64,000 nucleotides of DNA from PALSA-1006 sp963733265. GTDB lineage: Bacteria > Pseudomonadota > Gammaproteobacteria > Burkholderiales > Gallionellaceae. The notes under the pieces were generated by a model. That model was not told where the DNA came from. It searched no databases and saw nothing but the letters and a program-made list of their open reading frames with translations. The translations under genes and the position numbers were made by a program. Shown here piece after piece: positions 1-8,446 of the stretch (positions within the stretch are counted from its first letter, which is position 1; each line of letters opens with the position of its first letter). Where the stretch lies: assembly GCA_963733265.1 (NCBI GenBank), contig CAVTCF010000001.1, positions 62,001 to 126,000 of the forward strand, written 5' to 3'.

Positions 1-1
1 G

Positions 2-142
2 TTGCGCAACACACTACGTGAGCGTATTTCCGAGTCTGACTTTGAGCAACTCGGCATTAACCCACAATTGCGTGCTGAAAATCTGGGATATTTGGAATAT
101 GCCAAAATGAGCAACTGGTTGGCGGTACAACGAATTCGCTAA
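2..142 (+). CDS. rsmA: 16S rRNA dimethyladenosine transferase, C-terminal end (partial)
   Basis: The window opens inside a reading frame that ends with TAA at 140-142. Its last 46 residues include LGINPQLRAENLGYLEYAK, which matches the C-terminal helical part of RsmA/KsgA (the E. coli protein has GIDPAMRAENIS at this place). The enzyme dimethylates two adjacent adenines near the 3' end of 16S rRNA during small-subunit assembly. The methyltransferase core lies upstream of the window, so only the tail supports the call. The gene is co-directional with the small gene that follows. Confidence 0.8.
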   Translation: MRNTLRERISESDFEQLGINPQLRAENLGYLEYAKMSNWLAVQRIR

Positions 143-227
143 CATCCTAATTGCCAAATAAGCGTTTTGGTCATAAAGTACACACTTGGGAAATTAAAAC
201 AAACCACAAGTCTTGGGAGAGAAAATT

Positions 228-410
228 ATGGAAAAGAAAATAAAGTTCGGCACCGTTTTAGTTGTCGTGGGAGCAGCATTGAATTTTACCGCCTTCTTTG
301 TCGGGGTTAATGCTTGGGGGGTTATTTTAATGGCGCTGGCAATTACACTGGTTGGCTATGGTGCGGGAAGCATCATGGACACACCACCTCGTGATTTGGC
401 AAATAAGTAA
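228..410 (+). CDS. small two-helix membrane protein, unknown function
   Basis: This 60-residue protein has a short basic N-terminus (MEKKIKFG) and two hydrophobic stretches, about residues 7-24 and 26-45, joined by a tight turn. It ends in a polar tail, so it looks like a small inner-membrane hairpin protein. An in-frame TTG lies at 213, but the GGGAGAG at 215-221 sits at normal Shine-Dalgarno distance from the ATG at 228, so I take 228 as the start. I do not recognise a family. It lies alone between rsmA and thiD. Confidence 0.6.
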   Translation: MEKKIKFGTVLVVVGAALNFTAFFVGVNAWGVILMALAITLVGYGAGSIMDTPPRDLANK

Positions 411-449
411 TTCGTTTCGATTACGTTATATCCCGGTTACTGATCTTTT

Positions 450-475
450 TTTACCCTGCATATTTGCAGGGTAAA
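450..475. repeat. perfect 11-bp inverted repeat between the small membrane gene and thiD
   Basis: TTTACCCTGCA at 450-460 pairs with TGCAGGGTAAA at 465-475 around a TATT loop. The T-run lies before the stem on the plus strand, so this is not a canonical intrinsic terminator in either direction. It may still end transcription of the upstream gene or stabilise its 3' end. Confidence 0.6.
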
Positions 476-525
476 GTCCGATTTCGGTTAGAATTACAGT
501 TCGCCACTAATAATATCTGTTCCCT

Positions 526-1365
526 ATGTCTGATATCCCTCCAATTGTTCTGACTTTCGCGGCTACCGACCCGAGCGGAGGTGCAGGTCTGCAAGCTGAC
601 ATTCTTACAATTGCCAGCATGGGTTGTCATCCTCTGTCCATTGTTACCGCTATCACCGTGCAAGATACCAGCGGTGTGGATGATGTCCAGCCGGTGGATG
701 CTGAAATGGTGGCAGATCAGGCGCGTGCAGTGCTTGAAGATATGCCGGTTGCGGCATTTAAAATCGGTTTGCTGGGCAGTGTTGAAAACATTGCCGCCAT
801 TGCCGAAGTGATTTCCGACTATCCGGATATCCCGCTGGTTTTGGATCCGGTGCTTTCCTCCGGTCGGGGAGATGAATTGGCGAATGAAGACATGGTGGAT
901 GCGTTGCGCGAGTTGCTGTTGCCGCAAACAACCATTCTTACGCCGAATAGTATGGAGGCGAGACGACTGGTACAGGACGAAGAAAATGAGATCGATGACC
1001 CGTCGCTGGCAGAATGCGCCAAACGAATTTTGCTACTGGGTTGCGAATATGTGCTGATTACAGGCACGCACGAGCATACGCCCAAAGTAATTAATACGCT
1101 ATATGGTGAACGCGGCCTGGTTCGCAGCGATAATTGGCCGCGCTTACCCGGCATTTATCACGGCTCAGGCTGCACCTTGGCTTCTGCCATTGCCGCTTTA
1201 TTGGCCAACGGGTTGCCAATGGAAGAGGCGGTGCGGGAGGCACAAGAATACACTTGGGAAGCGTTGAAGTACGGTTTCCGTCCCGGAATGGGTCAGCACA
1301 TTCCAGACAGATTGTTCTGGGCGCGCGACGAAGACGAAGAGGATGAGGAAGAAACCCGCCATTGA
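526..1365 (+). CDS. thiD: hydroxymethylpyrimidine / phosphomethylpyrimidine kinase
   Basis: This 279-residue ribokinase-fold enzyme phosphorylates HMP and then HMP-P to HMP-PP, the pyrimidine donor for thiamine phosphate synthesis. The N-terminus has the family substrate loop (TDPSGGAGLQADI, about residues 15-27). The C-terminal half has the nucleotide-binding region with the anion-hole and catalytic-base signature YHGSGCTLASAIAA, about residues 211-224. The C-terminus carries a run of acidic residues. The gene is followed after 125 bp by thiE, the next enzyme to use its product. I saw no TPP riboswitch upstream. Confidence 0.93.
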   Translation: MSDIPPIVLTFAATDPSGGAGLQADILTIASMGCHPLSIVTAITVQDTSGVDDVQPVDAEMVADQARAVLEDMPVAAFKIGLLGSVENIAAIAEVISDYPDIPLVLDPVLSSGRGDELANEDMVDALRELLLPQTTILTPNSMEARRLVQDEENEIDDPSLAECAKRILLLGCEYVLITGTHEHTPKVINTLYGERGLVRSDNWPRLPGIYHGSGCTLASAIAALLANGLPMEEAVREAQEYTWEALKYGFRPGMGQHIPDRLFWARDEDEEDEEETRH

Positions 1366-1392
1366 ATTTAAATTGCTTTTCTCGGTCGTTTC

Positions 1393-1478
1393 CTCTCCTG
1401 CAAGCGGGATAACCAGCGACTTGCCCGCTTGCGGGCTTAGTCGAATGGCTAGTTGTTCCACCAGAGGATTGAGGTGAG
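1393..1478. repeat. dispersed intergenic repeat, copy 1 (REP/BIME-like)
   Basis: This 86-bp stretch between thiD and thiE is about 86 percent identical, in reverse orientation, to 52519-52605 in front of recG. The core contains a self-complementary segment (GCCCGCTTGCGGGC). Most differences between the copies are single substitutions. The size, the palindromic core and the strictly intergenic position suggest a non-coding REP/BIME- or MITE-like family. Confidence 0.8.
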
Positions 1479-1490
1479 GGGAGGTTAAAA

Positions 1491-2144
1491 GTGCAAAGAG
1501 TTTCACCTCACAGCATAGATAAAAAAGTGATTAAAGGTTTGTATGCCATAACGCCCGACGAGTCAAATACGGACGAATTGCTGCGCAAAGTCCGGCTTGC
1601 ATTACTGGGCGGCGCAAGCGTGCTGCAATACCGCAACAAAACTGCCAACGCAGAACTAAAACGCCAACAAGCATTGGCTTTGCGCCAACTGGTCAGCGAA
1701 TTTGATTGCACTTATCTGATCAATGATGATGCCCAACTCGCAGTACAGGTGAATGCTGACGGTGCACATCTTGGTGGCGAAGATGGAAGTGTGGCGGCGG
1801 CGCGTGAATTATTGGGAGAAACCAAGATCATCGGCGTGTCTTGCTATAATCGCTTAACGCTGGCATATCAGGCTGCAACGCAAGGCGTGGATTACATCGC
1901 GTTTGGCGCTTTCTTTCCTTCAGAGATAAAACCGGATGCCGTGAAAGCAGAGGTAAAAATGCTGCAAACCGCGAGGAACGAATTACATCTGCCCATTGTT
2001 GCCATCGGCGGCATCACGCTTCAAAATGGAGTTTCATTGATCGAGGCCGGCGCGGATGCGCTAGCGGTAATTTCGGCACTATGGAATGCCGCAGACATAC
2101 GAGCCAGCGCACAACAATTTTCAATACTTTTCAGCAGGGCGTAA
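1491..2144 (+). CDS. thiE: thiamine-phosphate synthase
   Basis: This 217-residue TIM-barrel enzyme joins HMP-PP with thiazole phosphate to give thiamine phosphate. Visible family motifs are GLYAITP near the N-terminus, LQYRNK (pyrophosphate/substrate binding, about residue 45), LINDDAQLA, GADGAHLGG-type DGAHLGGED, and VAIGGI near the C-terminus. The start is a GTG preceded by GAGGGGAGG. It follows thiD and precedes hemL by only 3 bp, so thiE-hemL-engB are probably one transcript. Confidence 0.93.
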   Translation: MQRVSPHSIDKKVIKGLYAITPDESNTDELLRKVRLALLGGASVLQYRNKTANAELKRQQALALRQLVSEFDCTYLINDDAQLAVQVNADGAHLGGEDGSVAAARELLGETKIIGVSCYNRLTLAYQAATQGVDYIAFGAFFPSEIKPDAVKAEVKMLQTARNELHLPIVAIGGITLQNGVSLIEAGADALAVISALWNAADIRASAQQFSILFSRA

Positions 2145-2147
2145 GCG

Positions 2148-3449
2148 ATGACCTTTAACAATCCCAAAACTTCCCGAAATCAATCCTTGTTTGAACAGTC
2201 GCAACAGGTTATTCCTGGCGGGGTGAATTCGCCCGTTCGAGCCTTTCGTTCAGTCGGGGGTACGCCGTTATTTTTTCAACGCGGGCAAGGTGCCTATGTA
2301 TGGGATGCGGACGGAAAAAAATATATTGATTACGTCGGCTCCTGGGGGCCGATGATTGCCGGCCATTGTCATCCCGATGTCGTCAAGGCAGTACAAGATG
2401 CAGCAGCGCAAGGCTTGGGTTTTGGCGCACCAACGGCGACTGAATTAGAGCTGGCGAATCTGTTGCGCAAATTGCTGCCCAGTTTAGAGATGGTGCGTTT
2501 GGTCAGCTCGGGTACAGAAGCAACGATGACAGCGATTCGTTTGGCGCGCGGGTTTACCGGACGTTCCCGAATCATCAAATTCGAAGGGTGCTATCACGGT
2601 CATTCAGATGGTCTACTGGTAAAAGCCGGCTCGGGCGCGCTGACTTTTGGCCAGCCCAGCTCGTCAGGCGTGCCCGCCGAAATCGCCGCACTCACAACAG
2701 TGCTGGACTACAACGATGCGGCGGGACTAGAAAAGACATTCGCCGAAATAGGTAAAGAAATTGCTGCTGTAATTGTCGAACCCGTAGCAGGCAATATGAA
2801 TCTGATCGCGCCCAAGCGTGAATTTTTGGAAGCGTTGCGCAATTTGTGTACCAAGTACGGCGCAGTGTTGATTCTCGACGAAGTGATGACTGGCTTCCGC
2901 GTCAGTCTCCAAGGCGCACAGGGGTATTACGGTATCAAACCGGATTTGGTTACTTTAGGCAAGGTGATGGGTGGCGGATTGCCTGCCGCAGCGTTTGGCG
3001 GACGCCGCGACATTATGCAATTCCTCGCGCCGTTGGGCCCGGTGTATCAGGCGGGTACGTTGTCCGGCAATCCGGTGGCAGTGGCAGCCGGTCTGGCCAC
3101 ATTGAAGTTGGTGCAAGCTCCCGGTTTCTACGAACATCTTTCAAAACTGGCAACGCAGCTTACCGCAGGCCTGGCTGAAGCGGCAAAGAAGCATGGCATT
3201 CCGTTTAGCGCGCAATCTGTCGGTGGCATGTTTGGTTTGTATTTCAGCAAAACTTTGCCGAGCAGCTATGCAGAAGTGATGCAAAGCGACAAAGAGGCAT
3301 TTAATCGTTTCTTCCACGCCATGTTGGACGCGGGCGTGTATTTCGCGCCCTCGGCATTTGAAGCGGGCTTCGTTTCTGCCGCTCATACTGATGCTGATAT
3401 CGCCGCGACTATTGCCGCTGCCGATAAAATCTTTGCGGCCTGGAAGTAA
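2148..3449 (+). CDS. hemL: glutamate-1-semialdehyde 2,1-aminomutase
   Basis: This 433-residue class-III PLP aminotransferase converts glutamate-1-semialdehyde to 5-aminolevulinate, the second C5-pathway step of tetrapyrrole synthesis. The PLP lysine is K272 in TLGKVMGGGLPAAAFGG. The cofactor loop SSGTEATM (about 120-127) and the Asp of LDEVMTGFR (about 244) are present. Length is normal. The TAA overlaps the ATG of engB. Other pathway genes in the window are hemA (48.8 kb), hemB and hemE. Confidence 0.96.
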   Translation: MTFNNPKTSRNQSLFEQSQQVIPGGVNSPVRAFRSVGGTPLFFQRGQGAYVWDADGKKYIDYVGSWGPMIAGHCHPDVVKAVQDAAAQGLGFGAPTATELELANLLRKLLPSLEMVRLVSSGTEATMTAIRLARGFTGRSRIIKFEGCYHGHSDGLLVKAGSGALTFGQPSSSGVPAEIAALTTVLDYNDAAGLEKTFAEIGKEIAAVIVEPVAGNMNLIAPKREFLEALRNLCTKYGAVLILDEVMTGFRVSLQGAQGYYGIKPDLVTLGKVMGGGLPAAAFGGRRDIMQFLAPLGPVYQAGTLSGNPVAVAAGLATLKLVQAPGFYEHLSKLATQLTAGLAEAAKKHGIPFSAQSVGGMFGLYFSKTLPSSYAEVMQSDKEAFNRFFHAMLDAGVYFAPSAFEAGFVSAAHTDADIAATIAAADKIFAAWK

Positions 3450-4060
3450 TGGGCTTATTTTCGCAGGCAGCTTTCTTTACCACCGTCAATCACATGAGAG
3501 ACTTGCCCCTGCATGGAGGCAAAGAAGTCGCGTTTGTTGGCCGCTCAAATGCGGGCAAATCGAGCGCCATCAACACGCTAGCCAATCATGTCCGGCTGGC
3601 CTATACCAGTAAAACGCCGGGACGAACTCAGCACCTCAATTATTTTTCCTTGGGCAACAACAGTTTTCTGGTTGATCTCCCGGGTTACGGCTATGCAAAA
3701 GTACCCCCGGACGTTCAGCAACACTGGGAGGCACTGTTAAGTCAGTATTTACAAACCCGCGAAGCTTTATGCGGCCTTGTTGTCATTATGGACTCACGCC
3801 ATCCGTTGACACCATTGGACGAGCAAATGCTGGACTGGTTTTCTGAAACCGGCAAACCCGTACACATCCTGCTAACCAAATCCGATAAACTAAGCCGACA
3901 GGAATCCACCAAGACTTTACGCGAAGTGACGGCTTACTTGAAAGAAAACTTCCCATTTTGTACAGTACAACTTTTTTCCAGTTTGAAGAAACAAGGTACA
4001 GAAGAGGCAGAAGCGGTTATAGCGAGTTGGTTTTCCAGCGAAACAGAGGTCGAAGCCTAA
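3449..4060 (+). CDS. engB: ribosome-assembly GTPase YsxC/EngB
   Basis: This 203-residue TRAFAC GTPase acts in late 50S-subunit assembly. The G1 loop is GRSNAGKS (31-38), followed by the switch-I Thr in KTPGRTQ, G3 DLPGYGYAK and G4 TKSDKL. The start overlaps the hemL stop by one base (TAATG). The stop codon lies inside the left arm of the palindromic element 4056-4182, so the mobile-looking repeat supplies the end of the gene. Confidence 0.95.
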   Translation: MGLFSQAAFFTTVNHMRDLPLHGGKEVAFVGRSNAGKSSAINTLANHVRLAYTSKTPGRTQHLNYFSLGNNSFLVDLPGYGYAKVPPDVQQHWEALLSQYLQTREALCGLVVIMDSRHPLTPLDEQMLDWFSETGKPVHILLTKSDKLSRQESTKTLREVTAYLKENFPFCTVQLFSSLKKQGTEEAEAVIASWFSSETEVEA

Positions 4061-4182
4061 AATTCAAATGTCTAAGCTAGGCAAGGCTCGGTCAGAGGAA
4101 ATCGCCGCGCCGCATACATCGGTATGCAAGCAAGATTTCCACTGACTGCAACGCCGCATAGCGACGACATTTGGATTTTAGG
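4056..4182. repeat. 127-bp nested palindromic element (MITE/BIME-like)
   Basis: The ends form a 17-bp inverted repeat: CCTAAAATTCAAATGTC at 4056-4072 against GACATTTGGATTTTAGG at 4166-4182, with one mismatch. A second arm pair lies inside it (GTCAGAGGAAATC at 4091-4103 against GATTTCCACTGAC at 4134-4146), and a central hairpin GCATAC-ATCG-GTATGC. The whole unit can fold into one long cruciform. It overlaps the last codons and stop of engB. I saw no open reading frame in it. Confidence 0.75.
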
Positions 4183-4189
4183 AAAAAAA

Positions 4190-4271
4190 TGCCCCTGAAC
4201 CAAAGGGGTAGGTCAGGGGCAAAGTCTTAACTATTAGGGGTTAAGACACCTGTTCAGGGAGGAGAAACAGG
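4190..4271 (+). ncRNA. candidate structured RNA or leader: three back-to-back hairpins upstream of hemB
   Basis: Three consecutive perfect stems occur in 82 bp. The first is TGCCCCTGA/TCAGGGGCA (4190-4198 with 4213-4221). The second is GTCTTAAC/GTTAAGAC (4224-4231 with 4240-4247). The third is CCTGTT/AACAGG (4249-4254 with 4266-4271). The loop of the third is the purine-rich CAGGGAGGAGA, which resembles a Shine-Dalgarno sequence. On the minus strand the first stem is followed by seven T, so it could also be an antisense terminator. The strand and the RNA nature are inference. Confidence 0.4.
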
Positions 4272-4273
4272 AG

Positions 4274-4333
4274 ATGACTCACATCATCTGCATACTCAGA
4301 CGGGATGAACAGAAAAAAGTTCAAAGAAATTAA
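4274..4333 (+). CDS. possible 19-residue leader peptide ahead of hemB
   Basis: An ATG at 4274 follows GGAGGAG (4258-4264) and CAGGAG (4268-4273, too close to act alone). It opens a 19-codon frame (MTHIICILRRDEQKK...) that stops 19 bp before hemB. The ribosome-binding context is better than that of many real genes here, and part of it lies in the third hairpin. Nothing else supports it as coding. Confidence 0.25.
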   Translation: MTHIICILRRDEQKKVQRN

Positions 4334-4352
4334 AAATTTTTAGGAAACATTA

Positions 4353-5354
4353 ATGCAAACACTCGGACAATACCCACTCAAACGTATGCGCAGGATGCGT
4401 CATGACCAGTTTTCGCGGGATTTAATGCGAGAGCATATACTCACTCCGGCAGACTTTATCTATCCTGTTTTTGTACTGGAAGGCAGCAATAAAGTTGAAG
4501 ATGTGAAATCTATGCCGGGAGTGCAACGCAAAACATTGGATTTGTTGCTGGCTGATGCCGAACAATGTGTGAAATTGGGTATTCCTGTCATGGCGATCTT
4601 TCCGGTGATCGAAGCGCCATTAAAAAGTTTGGATGCGCGTGAGGCTTATAATTCCGATGGACTCGTGCCCCGTGTGGTTTCAGAACTAAAGCAACTTTTT
4701 CCTGAACTAGGCGTGATGACCGATATCGCCCTCGACCCGTATACAAGCCATGGCCAAGATGGTCTCATTGATGAAAACGGCTATGTCCTTAATGACGAGA
4801 CCATTGCGGTGCTCACCAGACAGGCACAAACGCATGCTGCGGCAGGGGCAGATATTGTTGCGCCCTCAGATATGATGGATGGCCGTATTGGTGCTATAAG
4901 GGAGGCTCTGGATGCCCACAAACACATCCACACGCGCATCATGGCCTACTCTGCCAAATATGCGTCCAGCTTCTATGGCCCGTTCCGTGATGCCGTTGGT
5001 TCCAGCGGTAACCTCGGCAAAGGCAACAAATACACTTACCAGATGGACCCCGCCAATTCAGACGAGGCGTTATGGGAAGTCGGCCTCGATTTGCAGGAAG
5101 GCGCCGATATGGTGATGGTCAAACCTGGCATGCCCTACCTCGATATTGTGCGCCGCGTTAAAGACGAATTCAAAGCACCAACTTTCGTTTATCAAGTAAG
5201 CGGCGAATATGCGATGCTCAAAGCTGCCGCATTGAATGGCTGGCTGGATGAAAAAGCGTGCGTATTGGAAGCGCTGCTGGCATTCAAGCGCGCGGGGGCT
5301 GACGGAATATTGACCTACTTTGCTCTGGATGCGGCCAAGTGGTTAAAGGAATAA
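4353..5354 (+). CDS. hemB: delta-aminolevulinic acid dehydratase (porphobilinogen synthase)
   Basis: This 333-residue TIM-barrel enzyme condenses two 5-aminolevulinate molecules to porphobilinogen. The Schiff-base lysines are K202 (MAYSAKYAS) and K257 (VMVKPGMPY). At the metal site the sequence is DIALDPYTSHGQDG, with Asp in place of the cysteines of zinc enzymes, so this belongs to the magnesium-dependent type. The ATG follows TTTTAGGA at suitable distance. The gene follows engB after a 292-bp spacer filled by the palindromic element and three hairpins. Confidence 0.95.
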   Translation: MQTLGQYPLKRMRRMRHDQFSRDLMREHILTPADFIYPVFVLEGSNKVEDVKSMPGVQRKTLDLLLADAEQCVKLGIPVMAIFPVIEAPLKSLDAREAYNSDGLVPRVVSELKQLFPELGVMTDIALDPYTSHGQDGLIDENGYVLNDETIAVLTRQAQTHAAAGADIVAPSDMMDGRIGAIREALDAHKHIHTRIMAYSAKYASSFYGPFRDAVGSSGNLGKGNKYTYQMDPANSDEALWEVGLDLQEGADMVMVKPGMPYLDIVRRVKDEFKAPTFVYQVSGEYAMLKAAALNGWLDEKACVLEALLAFKRAGADGILTYFALDAAKWLKE

Positions 5355-5396
5355 ACCTGTTTGGTAACTTCGGTAATTAATTTAAGTTTCCCGTAA

Positions 5397-5990
5397 TTAC
5401 GCTGTCAACAAAGCCTCCACCGCGGCAATGTCCGCATGTCTTTCGGGATGGCGGGTGCCGCTGTGCCGGGCGTTTTCGGGTAATACGATAATGTGGATTT
5501 GCGAGCCTGCTTCGCCCGTCAAGGTATAACTCGGCACGCTCTCATCATGTCCACCCAACCGCACTCGCCATTCCCCGTCATTAAATTCAATATTATTCTT
5601 CAGCAAGAATAACAGAACCGCTTTGGCGTCGTCGCTGAAAACCATGAGGTTAATGTCGGAGCGTTCACCCGCAGTTCCGCTTAGAACTGAACCTGTGAGG
5701 TAGGGATGAAACGATCCGAACAGTCGCATGGCAACAAGTGCCTCTTCCCGTAGTTGATACAAAATATCAGGATGGCTGTGTTGCTGGTAAAGCGCGCGAT
5801 AACTTTGCAGCGCTTCTTCTATTTCCTGATTACTGGGCAAATGTTGCGTATCCGCTGCTCCCATTTGCCGGGCAGCTTTGCGTTTGGCAAAGGCAAAATC
5901 GACAATGCCGTCTTCGGCAATCAGTCGTGCGGTCTGATGTGCGAGTTGTTCCCGCATCAGATCGCGGCGTTGTGGATGTGGCTTGCTCAT
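5397..5990 (-). CDS. nucleotidyltransferase-fold protein of unknown substrate
   Basis: This 197-residue cytosolic protein has a helical N-terminal third (MREQLAHQTARLIAEDG...). A segment at about residues 98-122 (LTGSVLSGTAGERSDINLMV) has the GS...D-x-D-like layout of minimal nucleotidyltransferases. The likely metal ligands are in SDINLMVF. In relatives the family is often given unhelpful names. It ends ponA's upstream side: its start lies 7 bp after the ponA stop on the same strand, so the two are probably co-transcribed. Its substrate is unknown. Confidence 0.6.
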   Translation of the reverse strand: MSKPHPQRRDLMREQLAHQTARLIAEDGIVDFAFAKRKAARQMGAADTQHLPSNQEIEEALQSYRALYQQHSHPDILYQLREEALVAMRLFGSFHPYLTGSVLSGTAGERSDINLMVFSDDAKAVLLFLLKNNIEFNDGEWRVRLGGHDESVPSYTLTGEAGSQIHIIVLPENARHSGTRHPERHADIAAVEALLTA

Positions 5991-5997
5991 GAATTAA

Positions 5998-8307
5998 TCA
6001 GAAGAGTTGGTCTTTAACTGAATCTATACGTACACCACTTTCTCCGGGCAGAGCCTCACCCACGGCGGGTGGAATATTTTCCTGATAGAAGTATTCTAAT
6101 CTGTTTCCCTCGGGGTCACGTAGTCCACTTTCGTTAATGCGAGCGGTAACCATATTTTCCGGCATCGTGTAGACTGCTTCGGGAACATCTTTCAAGACTT
6201 TGGACATGTAATCCATCCAAATGGGAAGTGCCGCCCCTCCACCCGTTTCTTTATCGCCCAAACTGCGTGGTGTGTCAAATCCTATCCAAGCAATGCCTAC
6301 AACTGTCGGTTGGAATCCACAGAACCAGGCGTCCATCGAATCACTGGTGGTTCCGGTTTTTCCCGCAAGGTCTTGACGCCCCAACGTCATGGCGCGAATC
6401 GCCGTGCCATGGCGCACAACATCTTGCATCATATTGACCATAGTAAAAGCGTTGCGCACATCAATGACCTGTTCGGCACCTTCTCCGGCTACAACGGACT
6501 CAGACTGACTTAACAATTTTCCCTGAGAGTCCTCTACCCGCTGAATGAAATAGGGCATGATGCGATAACCCCCGTTTGCAAAAACGGAATATCCGGTTAG
6601 TAGCTGCATGGGAGTAACTGAACCTGCTCCCAATGCCATGGTGAGGTAAGGGCCGTGCTTTTCTTTATCAAACCCAAACTTGGTAATATAGTCTTGCGCA
6701 TATTCCGGCGTGATAGCCTGCAAAATACGAATAGAAACCAGGTTTTTCGATTTGATCAATCCTTGGCGCATGCGCATGGGGCCATCGAATTTATCATCAA
6801 AATTTTTCGGTTGCCACGGCTGGTCGCCCGTCTGTGCGGCATCAAAAACCAGAGGCGCATCATTAATGATGGATGCAGGCGTAAAACCTTTTTCCAAAGC
6901 GGCAGAATAAATAAATGGCTTAAAGCCCGAGCCTGGTTGCCGCCAAGCTTGGGTTACATGATTGAATTGATTGTGATTGAAATCGAAACCACCTATCAGC
7001 GAATATATTTCACCATTACGTGGGTTGGCCGAAACAAATGCAGACTCTACCTGCGGTAGTTGGGTAACTTGCCAGAGCCCCTTGCTGTTTTTCTGAACAC
7101 GGATCAGCGAGCCCTCGCGAATCCGCTGATTCAAGGAAAGCTTGTCACCAAGGGCTCTTTGGGCAAAACGCAAACCTTCTCCGCTAACCTCAATTTCCAG
7201 TCCGCCCTTGCCATAAGCCTTGATAACTTTTGAATTCACCGTTAAAACCACTGCCGGAATCAAATCATCACTATCAGCAACGTCTTGCAGCGCGTCTTCA
7301 AGAAACTCCTCACTTTTGTCTTCGCGCAGATCAATAAACCCTTCCGGGCCGCGGTAACCGTGCCGACTGTCATATTCTAAAACGCCATTGCGAACAGCAG
7401 TATAAGCGGCCACCTGATCCTGTTGGCGAATGGTGGTGTAAACCTTGTATCCTTGCGTATATGCGTCCTCCTGATAGCGGTCAAACATTACTTGACGAAC
7501 CATTTCCGCGAGGTAGTCAGCTTTAACAGCAAATTCCTGATTTGCCCGTTTTGTTACCATTGGCTCAAGTTGGGCGACCTCAAACTGGTTTTGCGTGATA
7601 AAACCCAGCTCACGCATGCGGCGAAGCACATACATCTGGCGAAGTTTTGCACGCTTGGGATTTACTACAGGGTTGTACGAAGAGGGTGCCTTGGGCAACC
7701 CCGCCAGCATCGCGGTTTCTGCGATACTAAGCTGGTTTAGGGGCTTGCCATAATAAGCCTGGGCTGCCGCTGCAAAACCATAAGCGCGTTGACCAAGATA
7801 TATCTGATTGATATATAGTTGCAAAATATCGTCTTTGCTTAGATTGTGCTCAATCTTGAAAGCCAGCAAAACTTCGTTAAATTTGCGCACCCATGATTTT
7901 TCCGAAGTGAGGAAGAAATTGCGCGCGACCTGCATCGTAATAGTCGATGAGCCTTGACGTTTACTTGCAGAGACAATATTTGAAAGTGCCGCTCGCAAAG
8001 CACCGACATAGTCAACCCCGCCATGTTCATAAAAGCGGTCATCTTCCGCAGCCAAGATGGACTTTTTCATTAAATCAGGCACATCAGCGATTTTGACAAG
8101 CTCACGGCGTTCCTCACCAAACTCACCAATTAGCACGCCCTCCGCGCTAAAAACACGCAGCGGAACTTTGGGGCGATAAACCGTCAGTGACTCAAGCGTT
8201 GGCAGAGTTGGATAAGTAAGAACCGCAGCAAACACAACCAATAACAATAAAACTATTGGCAACGCAAATACGGAGAGTGCAGGAAGAAACCACCAGCGAG
8301 AAGTCAT
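5998..8307 (-). CDS. mrcA: penicillin-binding protein 1A (bifunctional class A)
   Basis: This 769-residue inner-membrane enzyme polymerises glycan strands and cross-links peptidoglycan. One N-terminal membrane anchor (about residues 7-30) is followed by the GT51 domain with the catalytic EDDRFYEHGGVD and the STITMQVARN motif. An OB-like insert and the transpeptidase domain follow, with SKNLVSIRIL and KTGTTSDSMDAWF. Length is normal. It is transcribed divergently from pilM, the usual ponA-pil arrangement in Proteobacteria. Confidence 0.95.
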   Translation of the reverse strand: MTSRWWFLPALSVFALPIVLLLLVVFAAVLTYPTLPTLESLTVYRPKVPLRVFSAEGVLIGEFGEERRELVKIADVPDLMKKSILAAEDDRFYEHGGVDYVGALRAALSNIVSASKRQGSSTITMQVARNFFLTSEKSWVRKFNEVLLAFKIEHNLSKDDILQLYINQIYLGQRAYGFAAAAQAYYGKPLNQLSIAETAMLAGLPKAPSSYNPVVNPKRAKLRQMYVLRRMRELGFITQNQFEVAQLEPMVTKRANQEFAVKADYLAEMVRQVMFDRYQEDAYTQGYKVYTTIRQQDQVAAYTAVRNGVLEYDSRHGYRGPEGFIDLREDKSEEFLEDALQDVADSDDLIPAVVLTVNSKVIKAYGKGGLEIEVSGEGLRFAQRALGDKLSLNQRIREGSLIRVQKNSKGLWQVTQLPQVESAFVSANPRNGEIYSLIGGFDFNHNQFNHVTQAWRQPGSGFKPFIYSAALEKGFTPASIINDAPLVFDAAQTGDQPWQPKNFDDKFDGPMRMRQGLIKSKNLVSIRILQAITPEYAQDYITKFGFDKEKHGPYLTMALGAGSVTPMQLLTGYSVFANGGYRIMPYFIQRVEDSQGKLLSQSESVVAGEGAEQVIDVRNAFTMVNMMQDVVRHGTAIRAMTLGRQDLAGKTGTTSDSMDAWFCGFQPTVVGIAWIGFDTPRSLGDKETGGGAALPIWMDYMSKVLKDVPEAVYTMPENMVTARINESGLRDPEGNRLEYFYQENIPPAVGEALPGESGVRIDSVKDQLF

Positions 8308-8381
8308 GTATGAATGATATAAATTGTCTTTTTTTATTATAGCTATTCTAGGGCAGATTAATAAGGCAATAAAAAAAATAC

Positions 8382-8410
8382 TTTACACCGTTGGATGTTA
8401 TTGCTAGGAT
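8382..8410 (+). promoter_or_regulatory. sigma-70-type promoter for pilMNOPQ
   Basis: TTTACA at 8382-8387 and TAGGAT at 8405-8410 are separated by 17 bp, 37 bp upstream of the pilM ATG, in the 139-bp ponA-pilM divergent region. The region is AT-rich. No operator palindrome was obvious. Confidence 0.5.
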
Positions 8411-8446
8411 TTAAACCACTTTGTACGGAAAATCTCTAACCCGCCT

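Noticed and set aside
411..525. TPP riboswitch in front of thiD
   Set aside because: No conserved thi-box pairing was found; only an 11-bp inverted repeat is present.
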